Shown here one piece after another: positions 43,047 to 50,824 of a stretch of 64,000 nucleotides of DNA. How positions within the stretch are numbered: position 1 is the first letter of the stretch; each line of letters starts with the position of its first letter. Made by a program: the position numbers and the translations under genes. The notes under the pieces were generated by a model. It was not told the DNA's origin and did no database searches. It was given only the letters and a program-made list of their open reading frames with translations. The DNA is from Burkholderia stagnalis (GTDB taxonomy: Bacteria > Pseudomonadota > Gammaproteobacteria > Burkholderiales > Burkholderiaceae): assembly GCF_902830275.1 (NCBI RefSeq), contig NZ_CADESW010000027.1, positions 1-64,000 on the forward strand, written 5' to 3'.

Positions 43047-43967
43047 TCATGCGGCGGCGGCGTCGCTCCCGCGCGCCGGCGGGTCGAACGCCGCGCGCGC
43101 GTGCTCGGCGATCGCCGCGAGCGGCGCGGCGAACCGTGCCGCGTCGTGCCGCCTGAGCAGCCACAGGTCGATCTGCGGCTTGAAATCGGCGAGCGGCACG
43201 ATGTCGAGCGCGTCGCGCAGCGGGCTCTGCTCGACGAGCGGCAGCGGCATGAGCCCGAGCCCGACGCCGTTCGCGACGCTCTGCAACTGCAGGTCGCGGC
43301 CGAACGTGTCGAGCGTGACGCGCAGCGGCAGCCCGTGCGTGTCGAGCGCGCGCCGCAGGCCCGCGCGGAAGCCGCAGCCGTCCGGGTTGAGCACCCAGCC
43401 GCGCGCATGGCAGTCGGCGAGCCGGTAGCTGCGGCGCGGCCAGTCGCCGCGGCGGCCGACCGCGACGAGCCGCGTGGTCAGCAGCCGCTCGCCTTCGACC
43501 TGCGGCGGCAGCCCCATCTCGCGCGCAAGGAACACGAGCGCCGCATCGAGCTCGCGCCGCGCGACCCGCTCGACGAGCGCGCCGCCCCATGCGGTCGTGA
43601 CCAGCGGCGCGAGCGCGGGCCAGTGTTCGCCGAGCTGCGCGATCAGGCCCGGCAGCATCAGCTCGCCGAGGCCCTGCGTGAGCCCGATGCGGAATTCGCC
43701 GGCCGGCGGCAGCTGGCCGGCGGTCAGCTCGCGCAGCGCGTCGACTTCGCGCAGGATCGTGCGGCATTGCTCGAACACCTGGCGGCCGATGTCGGTCGGG
43801 CGCGGCGGTTTCGTGTTGCGGTCGAGCAGCACGACGCCGAGCGCCTCCTCGAGGTTCTGCACGCGTCGCGTGATCGCCGGCTGCGTCATGCCCAGCTCGG
43901 CGGCCGCCTGGCTGAGCGTCTGGCAGCGGACGACCGCTGCAAAAGCGTCGATATCGCTAATTTTCAT
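43047..43967 (-). CDS. LysR-family regulator
   Basis: A 306-residue LysR regulator. The N-terminal helix-turn-helix reads FAAVVRCQTLSQAAAELGMTQPAITRRVQNLEEALG (landmark in two parts), followed by the DRNTKPPRPTDIGRQV linker and a periplasmic-binding-protein-like ligand domain. ATG 43967 (MKISDID) is chosen; an upstream frame adds 15 residues without support. It is divergent from the thiol dioxygenase and lies inside the sulfur cluster, so it is likely to control it. Confidence 0.87.
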   Translation of the reverse strand: MKISDIDAFAAVVRCQTLSQAAAELGMTQPAITRRVQNLEEALGVVLLDRNTKPPRPTDIGRQVFEQCRTILREVDALRELTAGQLPPAGEFRIGLTQGLGELMLPGLIAQLGEHWPALAPLVTTAWGGALVERVARRELDAALVFLAREMGLPPQVEGERLLTTRLVAVGRRGDWPRRSYRLADCHARGWVLNPDGCGFRAGLRRALDTHGLPLRVTLDTFGRDLQLQSVANGVGLGLMPLPLVEQSPLRDALDIVPLADFKPQIDLWLLRRHDAARFAAPLAAIAEHARAAFDPPARGSDAAAA

Positions 43968-44045
43968 GTTTGTTCTGCATGGATTTTCAGTTGCATCATG
44001 ACGATCCATCATAATCGCGATGAATCATATTCGAAGAGGCGACCG

Positions 44046-44612
44046 ATGAATACGGCTACCTTGCGGCAATCGCCGCTGCACCCGTTCGTCGACGCGCTGG
44101 GCGCGCTGCTTGCGTCCGGCGCGGACGAGGCGCGCATCCTGGACGAGGGCGGCGCGTTGCTGGCCGCGCTCGTCGCGCACGACGACTGGCTGCCCGACGC
44201 GTTCGCGCAGCCCGATCCCGAGCGCTACCGGCAGTACCTGCTGCATCTCGATCCGGACGCGCGGTTCTCCGTCGTCAGCTTCGTGTGGGGGCCCGGGCAG
44301 GCCACGCCGATCCACGACCACACGGTGTGGGGGCTGATCGGCATGCTGCGCGGCGGCGAGTTCTCGCAGCCGTACCGGCTCGACGCGGCCGGGCGGCCGG
44401 TGCCGGCAGGCGACGCGGTGCGGCTGCGGCCGGGGCAGGTCGAGGCCGTGTCGCCGCGCATCGGCGACATCCATCGCGTGAGCAACGCATTCGCCGACCA
44501 GGTGTCGATCAGCATCCACGTGTACGGCGCGAACATCGGCCAGGTCGAGCGCGCCGTGTATCTCGAGGACGGCACCGTGAAGCCGTTCGTGTCGGGCTAT
44601 TCGAATGCGTGA
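44046..44612 (+). CDS. Thiol dioxygenase, cysteine dioxygenase family
   Basis: A 188-residue cupin of the cysteine dioxygenase type I family. The iron ligands are visible as PIHDHTVWG (HxH, about residues 91-93) and the third histidine in GDIHRVSN (about residue 143). Bacterial members oxidise cysteine or 3-mercaptopropionate to the sulfinate. It begins 33 bases after a GAAGAGGCGACCG ribosome-binding region and is followed after 51 bases by the rhodanese gene, so the pair probably turns thiols into sulfinates and sulfane sulfur. Confidence 0.88.
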   Translation: MNTATLRQSPLHPFVDALGALLASGADEARILDEGGALLAALVAHDDWLPDAFAQPDPERYRQYLLHLDPDARFSVVSFVWGPGQATPIHDHTVWGLIGMLRGGEFSQPYRLDAAGRPVPAGDAVRLRPGQVEAVSPRIGDIHRVSNAFADQVSISIHVYGANIGQVERAVYLEDGTVKPFVSGYSNA

Positions 44613-44663
44613 CGCCCGGCGCCGGATTCCATCCACTTCCACCCATCGACTTCATCGGACATC

Positions 44664-46253
44664 GTGACGCAACCCACTGATTCCACCCAACGCTTCGCCG
44701 CCGCGTCGTATCACGACGTGCGCGCCCGCCTGCTCGCCGGCGACGAGATCGCGCTGCTCGACGTGCGCGAGGAAGCCCCATACGCGCACGGCCATCCGCT
44801 GTGGGCCGCCAACTTTCCGCTGTCGAAGCTCGAGCTCGACGCGTGGACGCGGATTCCGCGCCGCGACACGCCGATCGTCGTGTATGGCGACGCCGGCGGC
44901 GAGGATCTCGCGCCGCGCGCGGCCGCGACGCTCGCGCGGCTCGGCTACACGGACGTGCGGCTGCTCGACGGCGGCCTCGCCGGCTGGCGCGACGCGGGCG
45001 GCGAGCTGTTCATCGACGTCAACGTGCCGAGCAAGTCGTTCGGCGAATGGGTCGAGGCCGAACGGCATACGCCTTCGTTGTCGGCGCAGGAAGTCAAGGC
45101 GCTGATCGATGCGCGCGCGGACGTCGTGATCGTCGACGCACGCCGCTTCGACGAATACCAGACGATGAACATCCCGACCTCGACCAGCGTGCCGGGCGCG
45201 GAGCTCGTGCTGCGCGTGCGCGCGCTCGCGCCGGACCCCGCGACGCAGGTGATCGTCAATTGCGCGGGCCGCACGCGCAGCATCATCGGCACGCAGTCGC
45301 TGGTCAACGCGGGCCTGCCGAACCCGGTCGCGGCGCTGCGCAACGGCACGATCGGCTGGACGCTCGCGGGGCAGGCGCTCGAACACGGCGCGGCGCGCCG
45401 CTTCCCCGGCGAGATCGACGCGGCGCAGCGCGCCGACGCGCGCCGCGCGGCGCGGGCCGTGGCCGAGCGCGCGGGCGTGCCGCGCATCGCGCTCGCCGAC
45501 GTGGCGGCGCTCGCGGCGCCGGGCCGCACGCTGTACCGCTTCGACGTGCGCACCCCCGACGAATATGCGGACGGCCATCTGCCGGGCTTCCTGAGCACGC
45601 CGGGCGGCCAGCTCGTGCAGGAGACCGACCATCACGCGCCGGTGCGCGGCGCGCGGATCGTGCTCGCGGACGACGACGGCGTGCGCGCCGACATGACTGC
45701 GTCGTGGCTCGCGCAGATGGGCTGGGACGTGCGGGTGGTCGAGCCGGACGGCGCGCATGCGTTCGACGAGACCGGCGAGCCGCCGCGCGACGTGCCGGCG
45801 GCGCCCGAGGTCGCGGAAGTGTCGCCCGCGACGCTGGCGGGCTGGCTGCGCGACGCGGCGCCGGATTCACTCGCGATCGTCGACGTGACGGCCAGCGCGA
45901 ACTACGTGAAGCGCCACATCCCGGGCGCGTGGTTTGCGGTGCGCGCGCAACTGCGCGACGCGCTCGCGACGATTCCGGCCGCGCAGCGCTACGTGTTCAC
46001 CTGCGGCTCGAGCCAGCTCGCACGGTTCGCGGCGGCGGATGCGCGCAGCCTGCTGCCGGCGTCGGCGCAGATCGCGGTGCTGGCCGGCGGCACCGCCGCG
46101 TGGATCGCCGCGGGCCTGCCGCTCGAAACGGGCGAGACGCGGCTCGCGTCGCCGCGCGTCGACCGCTACCGGCGGCCGTACGAAGGCACCGACAACGCGG
46201 CGGCCGCGATGCAGGCGTACCTCGATTGGGAGTTCGGGCCGTCGATCAGCTGA
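44664..46253 (+). CDS. Four-domain rhodanese-like sulfurtransferase
   Basis: A 529-residue protein of four tandem rhodanese domains: about residues 5-115, 130-235, 265-365 and 385-500. The active-site loop differs: domain 1 YGDAGGED (no Cys), domain 2 NCAGRTRS (Cys present, the canonical form), domain 3 LADDDGVRAD (no Cys), domain 4 TCGSSQLAR (Cys present). So two catalytic and two presumably structural or regulatory domains alternate. A GTG start is used. It sits downstream of the thiol dioxygenase on the same strand. Confidence 0.88.
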   Translation: MTQPTDSTQRFAAASYHDVRARLLAGDEIALLDVREEAPYAHGHPLWAANFPLSKLELDAWTRIPRRDTPIVVYGDAGGEDLAPRAAATLARLGYTDVRLLDGGLAGWRDAGGELFIDVNVPSKSFGEWVEAERHTPSLSAQEVKALIDARADVVIVDARRFDEYQTMNIPTSTSVPGAELVLRVRALAPDPATQVIVNCAGRTRSIIGTQSLVNAGLPNPVAALRNGTIGWTLAGQALEHGAARRFPGEIDAAQRADARRAARAVAERAGVPRIALADVAALAAPGRTLYRFDVRTPDEYADGHLPGFLSTPGGQLVQETDHHAPVRGARIVLADDDGVRADMTASWLAQMGWDVRVVEPDGAHAFDETGEPPRDVPAAPEVAEVSPATLAGWLRDAAPDSLAIVDVTASANYVKRHIPGAWFAVRAQLRDALATIPAAQRYVFTCGSSQLARFAAADARSLLPASAQIAVLAGGTAAWIAAGLPLETGETRLASPRVDRYRRPYEGTDNAAAAMQAYLDWEFGPSIS

Positions 46254-46325
46254 AGCGGGACGGCACGCACCACTTCCGCGTGATCTGACGCGCGGCGGCG
46301 CGCGCCGCGCGTCGACGCGTGAAGA

Positions 46326-47468
46326 TCAGCGCTTGAAGGTATCGACCGCGGTGCGGCCGACCGCGGGATCGTCGGTGAAGAAGCCGTCGATCCCCGCGCG
46401 CAGGTACGCCTGAATCTCGCGCACCGAGCCGGCGGTATTGCGCGCGCTCGCCGCGCCGCCGTCCTTCAGCGATGCCGGCAGGAAGTTGTTTTCCGGCCGG
46501 AACGTGTACGGATGCACGACGAGGCCGGCCTCGTGCGCGTAGCGCACGTACTGCGTCGGCTGCTGCAGCGTGCCGTCGGCGTTCACCGCGATGATCGACG
46601 TCTTGTACGGCCCGACGCCGTTCGCGTAGGTCGCGACCTCGCGCATGCCGTCGCGCGTCGACAGGTCGCCGTACGTGCGCTTGTCGTTCGCCTTCACGAA
46701 GTCGTACGGGCGCTGCGCGGCGTCGTCCATCAGCTGCACGAGCTTCCAGTTCGGCTGGCTCGCGCGGATCCGGTTGCGGATCGTCTTCAGGTTCGCGACC
46801 TCGAACGACTGGATGTAGATGGTCGCGGTGGTCGCCGTGTACGCATCCTTGAGCAGCGCGTCGACGAGGCGATCCTCGAGCGGCAGGCCGATCGACTGGA
46901 AGTAGGTCGGGTGCTTGGTTTCCGGATACAGGTGGATCGTGCGGCCGACCTGCGCGGACATCTGCTTCGCGAGCGCGACGATCTCGTCGAACGTCGGGAT
47001 CTCGAACTGGTCGTTGTACGCGGTGTTCGCCGGACGGATCTGCGGAATGCGCTCGCGGGCGCGCAGCGTCTTCAGCTCGGCGAGCGTGAAGTCCTCGGTG
47101 AACCAGCCGGTCAGCTGCACGCCGTCGATCGTCTTGGTCGTCTTGCGGCTCGCGAACTGCGGCAGCGCCGATACGTTGGTCGTGCCGGAAATCTCGTTCT
47201 CGTGGCGCGCGACGAGCACGCCGTCGCGCGTGGACACGAGGTCGGGCTCGATCACGTCCGCGCCGTCCTCGATCGCCTTGCGGTACGACGCCAGCGTGTG
47301 CTCGGGGCGCAGCGCGCTCGCGCCGCGGTGGCCGACCACCTGCACCCTGGCGGCAATCGGCTGCGTGGGGTCCGACGTGACGTCGTCGCCGCCGCAGCCG
47401 GCGAGCAGGAACGTGGCGGCACAGGCGAGCGGGACGCAGCGGTGGGCGAACGGGCGCTTGAAGAACAT
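46326..47468 (-). CDS. Glycerophosphodiester phosphodiesterase lipoprotein
   Basis: A 380-residue GDPD (GlpQ-type) enzyme that splits glycerophosphodiesters to glycerol-3-phosphate and an alcohol. The lipoprotein signal ends in the lipobox LLAGC. Catalytic landmarks are QVVGHRGASALRPEHT (catalytic His and Arg), DVIEPDLVSTRDGVLVARHE (metal Glu/Asp and second His), and HLYPETKHPTYF. The C-terminal GIDGFFTDDPAVG is also conserved. It is a single convergent gene with its own 5' region containing two hairpins. Confidence 0.93.
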   Translation of the reverse strand: MFFKRPFAHRCVPLACAATFLLAGCGGDDVTSDPTQPIAARVQVVGHRGASALRPEHTLASYRKAIEDGADVIEPDLVSTRDGVLVARHENEISGTTNVSALPQFASRKTTKTIDGVQLTGWFTEDFTLAELKTLRARERIPQIRPANTAYNDQFEIPTFDEIVALAKQMSAQVGRTIHLYPETKHPTYFQSIGLPLEDRLVDALLKDAYTATTATIYIQSFEVANLKTIRNRIRASQPNWKLVQLMDDAAQRPYDFVKANDKRTYGDLSTRDGMREVATYANGVGPYKTSIIAVNADGTLQQPTQYVRYAHEAGLVVHPYTFRPENNFLPASLKDGGAASARNTAGSVREIQAYLRAGIDGFFTDDPAVGRTAVDTFKR

Positions 47469-47779
47469 GTCGATGAACCTTCGGAACGGGTTGGGGTGGA
47501 ATGGGAGCGTATCGGGACGGCCCGCGCGCTTTTTGGCGCGGGCATGTAAACGATCCCGAATGGGACGGGATCGTCTCATCGGATCATTACACATGTATTA
47601 CTCGATGCTTTCCGGTTGATTCGACGGGCGGGGGGCTTCCGGCCGCTGCCGCGACGCTGTCCTTGGCCGGGTCTTGCGCCGGATGCACTAAACTTGCGGG
47701 ACTTTTGCATCGCCGGGCGGGGGCGGGCGCAGGATGCCGTGCGCGTCCGGCGCGCGGTCCCGCCGAATTTCCCGGACCC
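47469..47779. other. Divergent gap between GDPD and squalene-synthase-like genes
   Basis: A 311-bp gap with two hairpins. CCCGCGC (47521-47527) pairs with GCGCGGG (47536-47542). ACGATCCCG (47550-47558) pairs perfectly with CGGGATCGT (47566-47574). An A+T-richer patch with ATTACACATGTATTA (47584 onward) may hold promoters. No gene is evident. Confidence 0.5.
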
Positions 47780-48850
47780 ATGACGACCCAAACCGATCCC
47801 GCCTACCTGCTCGGCGAACTCCTCAAGAACGTTTCCCGCTCCTTCTACCTGACGCTGCGCGTGCTGCCGGACGGCATGCGCAACCCGGTCGGCCTCGCGT
47901 ACCTGCTCGCGCGCGCGGCCGACACGATCGCGGACACCGCGCTCGTCGCGCCGGACCGCCGCGCGGCGCTGCTGACGCAATTGCGCGAGAACGTCGAGCA
48001 GCTCGACGACGGCATCGCGCTGTCCCGCGCGCTGGAAGACGTGACGCGGATGCAGACGGATTCCCACGAACACGTGCTGCTCGGCTCGATGCCGCCGATG
48101 CTCGCGCTGCTGCGCGCGCAGACGGACGCCGACAGCGCGGCGATCCGCAAGGTCGTCGCGACGCTGACGTCGGGGATGGAGTTCGACCTGCGCACGTTCC
48201 CGGACGAGCAGGCGGGGCAGGTGGCCGCGCTGCCGTCGCGCGACGCGCTCGACCGCTATACGTACCTCGTCGCCGGCTGCGTCGGCGAGTTCTGGACCGA
48301 CATGACCGGCATGCACACGCGCGCCGCGCGGCGCTGGAACCTGCCGGACATGCGCGAGAAGGGCATCCGCTTCGGCAAGGCGCTGCAGATGACCAACATC
48401 CTGCGCGACTGCGCGAAGGACTTGCGGATCGGCCGCTGCTACCTGCCGCAGGAGGTGCTGGACGCACACGGGCTCGGCGTGGCCGACCTGCTGCGGCCGG
48501 ACGCGTCGCCGCGCGCGCGCGGCGTGCTGGTCGACCTGCTGCGCGTCGCGCTCGCGCAGTATCGCGACGCGTGCCGGTACACCGTCGCGATTCCGCGCCG
48601 CTTCGTGCGGCTGCGCCTCGCATGCCTGTGGCCGATCCTGATCGGCCTCGAGACGTTCGAGCTGCTGGCCGGCCACGACGCGTGGCTCGACCCGGCGCGG
48701 CCGGCCAAGGTGCCGCGCAAGCGCATCTACCGGATCATGGCGTCGTCGCTCGCGATCGTCGGTTCGAACGCGGCGATCGAGGCGCGGGTGGAGCGGCTGA
48801 TCGAATCCGTCGATTCATTGATTCGGGTCAATGCGCCGGTTGCGCACTGA
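47780..48850 (+). CDS. Squalene/phytoene synthase family protein
   Basis: A 356-residue isoprenoid head-to-head synthase. Both aspartate-rich Mg-diphosphate motifs are visible: ARAADTIADT near residue 50 and MTNILRDCAKDLRIGRCYLP near residue 210, plus the SRSFYLTLRVLP start of the fold. It is closer to true squalene synthases than to the HpnC/HpnD pair. No hopanoid, carotenoid or isoprenoid gene is near. Two molecules of farnesyl diphosphate are the expected substrate. A weak ribosome binding site is at 47771-47776. Confidence 0.87.
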   Translation: MTTQTDPAYLLGELLKNVSRSFYLTLRVLPDGMRNPVGLAYLLARAADTIADTALVAPDRRAALLTQLRENVEQLDDGIALSRALEDVTRMQTDSHEHVLLGSMPPMLALLRAQTDADSAAIRKVVATLTSGMEFDLRTFPDEQAGQVAALPSRDALDRYTYLVAGCVGEFWTDMTGMHTRAARRWNLPDMREKGIRFGKALQMTNILRDCAKDLRIGRCYLPQEVLDAHGLGVADLLRPDASPRARGVLVDLLRVALAQYRDACRYTVAIPRRFVRLRLACLWPILIGLETFELLAGHDAWLDPARPAKVPRKRIYRIMASSLAIVGSNAAIEARVERLIESVDSLIRVNAPVAH

Positions 48851-49297
48851 GGCCCGGACGAGGGCGCCCGTTCGATATCCCAAGCGATTGTTTCGCTGCA
48901 TGCAGCAACACCGGTGCAACGATTCGGTTGCCGAAATACCACCGTCATATCCGTCCTGCATCCTCCGCGGTCGCGGCGTAAGGAAGCCATCGCCCGGGCG
49001 CGGATTCATCCATGAAATCCATCGCGCGGGCATATGACGACCCCGGATGGAAACGGTTGCACGCGTAAAAATGTAAAGCTAGGGTTTTCACTGGGAAATG
49101 CCTGAAACCCGCGCCGGCTATGCCGCTGCGGGCCGCGCGTAACTGTTTAGTGAACCTTCGCGTTGCGTCGATCATACGATGACCGACCCGGCAGGTTGGG
49201 AAACAATCGGCAATCCGTCAGAATTGCGTCCGCATGTACTCGCACATGTGTCAGAACCACACCAGATAAGAATTCATTCTTTGAGGACGGAGAATCA
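48851..49297. other. 447-bp porin upstream region
   Basis: This region is A+T-richer than the surrounding genes from 48890 to 49297. It probably contains the promoter and a long, regulated leader of the porin. The last 60 bases have GAGGACGGAG as ribosome binding site. No gene or clear hairpin with a T-tract was found. A small RNA could be encoded here, but I see no terminator to support one. Confidence 0.4.
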
Positions 49298-50512
49298 ATG
49301 AAAAAGCGCGTCGCTTTCGCCATGACGGCAGCTGGCCTTGCAGCCGCCACCGCCGCCCACGCTCAGAGCAGCGTGACCCTGTACGGTATCGTCGATAACG
49401 GTATCGCTTACCAGAACAACTCGTCGGCCACCGGCGCGACCACCGGCGGTCATTCGAAGGTGCAGATGTCCACGGGCGTGTGGGCAGGCAGCCGTTTCGG
49501 CCTGAAGGGTTCTGAAGATCTGGGTGGTGGCACGAAGGCGATCTTCCAATTGGAAGCCGGCGTGAAGACCAACGACGGCACGTCGCAGTGGACGAACGGC
49601 ATCTTCACCCGCCAGGCATGGGTCGGCCTGACCAACCCGACGTACGGTACGCTGACGGCTGGCCGCCAGTACACCGCGTACTACACGCTGCTGTCGCCGT
49701 ACAGCCCGACGACCTGGCTGACCGGCTATTACGGCGCGCACCCGGGTGATATCGATTCGCTGGATACGAGCTACCGCGCGAACAACTCGCTGGTCTACAT
49801 GTCGCCGAAGTTCTACGGCTTCACGGTCGGCGGCTCGTACTCGCTGGGCGGCGTGGCGGGCAGCTTCAACCGCGGCTCGACCTGGAGCGCGGCGGTTCAG
49901 TACCTGAACGGCCCGGCAGGCATCGCAGTCGGCTATCAGCGCATCAACAACTCGACGCTGGGCGGCGGCACGTGGGGTGCAAACTCCACGACGCAGAACG
50001 GTCTGACGGCAGCTGGCGACGGCAACGAGCCGGCCGTTTCGTCGATCAACAACGGCTACTCGAAGGCTCAATCGCAGCAGCGCGTGGCAGTCACGGCCGG
50101 CTACCAGTTCACGCCGGCGTGGGACATCTCGGTGTCGTACTCGAACGTCCAGTACATTCCGGGCTTGAACTCGGGCTTCTCGGGCACCGCGATCTTCAAC
50201 ACGGGCGGCGCAGTGCTGCACTGGAAGGCATCGACGCAGTGGGACTTCGCGGCAGGCTACTCGTACACGGCGGCAACGCAGTCGAACGGTATCACGAGCT
50301 CGGCCAAGTACCATCAGGTCACGCTGTCGCAGTACTACAGCCTGTCGAAGCGCACGGGCCTGTACGCGGTTGAGGCATATCAGCACGCAAGCGGCAACAC
50401 GCTGAACGGTGGCAAGATCATCGCAGCAACGACGTCGATCGGTGACGGCGTTGGCGCAGGTTCGAAGCAGAACCAGATCGGCGTCGGCGTCGGCCTGATC
50501 CACCGCTTCTGA
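49298..50512 (+). CDS. Major OmpC-like porin
   Basis: A 404-residue outer-membrane porin. The signal peptide is MKKRVAFAMTAAG...AHAQ; the mature start SSVTLYGIVDNGIAYQNN and C-terminal GVGVGLIHRF (Phe last) are typical. Codon use is visibly more biased toward a few codons (GGC, ACG, TCG, AAC) and the gene has strong initiation and termination signals, as expected of an abundant porin. It differs in sequence from the porin at 21672-22763. Confidence 0.94.
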   Translation: MKKRVAFAMTAAGLAAATAAHAQSSVTLYGIVDNGIAYQNNSSATGATTGGHSKVQMSTGVWAGSRFGLKGSEDLGGGTKAIFQLEAGVKTNDGTSQWTNGIFTRQAWVGLTNPTYGTLTAGRQYTAYYTLLSPYSPTTWLTGYYGAHPGDIDSLDTSYRANNSLVYMSPKFYGFTVGGSYSLGGVAGSFNRGSTWSAAVQYLNGPAGIAVGYQRINNSTLGGGTWGANSTTQNGLTAAGDGNEPAVSSINNGYSKAQSQQRVAVTAGYQFTPAWDISVSYSNVQYIPGLNSGFSGTAIFNTGGAVLHWKASTQWDFAAGYSYTAATQSNGITSSAKYHQVTLSQYYSLSKRTGLYAVEAYQHASGNTLNGGKIIAATTSIGDGVGAGSKQNQIGVGVGLIHRF

Positions 50513-50824
50513 TTCCGCGCGGCGCGCGAGCGCCGCTTGCAGCATGCGGTATGAAAACCGGCCTTCGGGCCGGTTTTTTTTCGTCCGCGTTTGCCGCGCG
50601 ACGTGGCCCGATCCATCTTTCCCGGGCCGAGCGCGTGACGTCCGGTCCATTCAAGCGACCGTCCGACCTCGCTACGCTTCTCCTTGACGATACCGACGGA
50701 GAAGCCAGCGCAATTCCCCCTCTCCATGCGGCAATCTCCGAGCCGCGTATCGCCGGCATGTCTTTCGTGGCTCCGCTGCCCGGCCCGGCGGGGCCATCTT
50801 TTTCATGCCGGTTCACTACGCGCG
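50513..50824. other. Convergent gap after the porin
   Basis: The 312-bp gap carries the porin terminator in its first 70 bases. The rest, toward the stop of the outer-membrane efflux gene, has ordinary G+C-rich sequence without a gene or repeat I can support. Confidence 0.4.
50554..50581 (+). terminator. Intrinsic terminator of the porin
   Basis: AAAACCGGCC-TTCG-GGCCGGTTTT forms a 10-bp stem closed by a stable TTCG tetraloop (50554-50577) and continues into a run of eight T (50574-50581). It lies 42 bases past the porin stop. This is the strongest terminator in the window. Confidence 0.96.

Noticed and set aside
46254..46325. Terminator between the rhodanese and GDPD genes
   Set aside because: The GCGCGC-rich stretch can fold, but it has no T-tract and the pairing is not unique.
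21672..50512. Recent duplication of the two porin genes
   Set aside because: The proteins share only family-level signatures and differ in length (363 versus 404 residues), so they are old paralogues.
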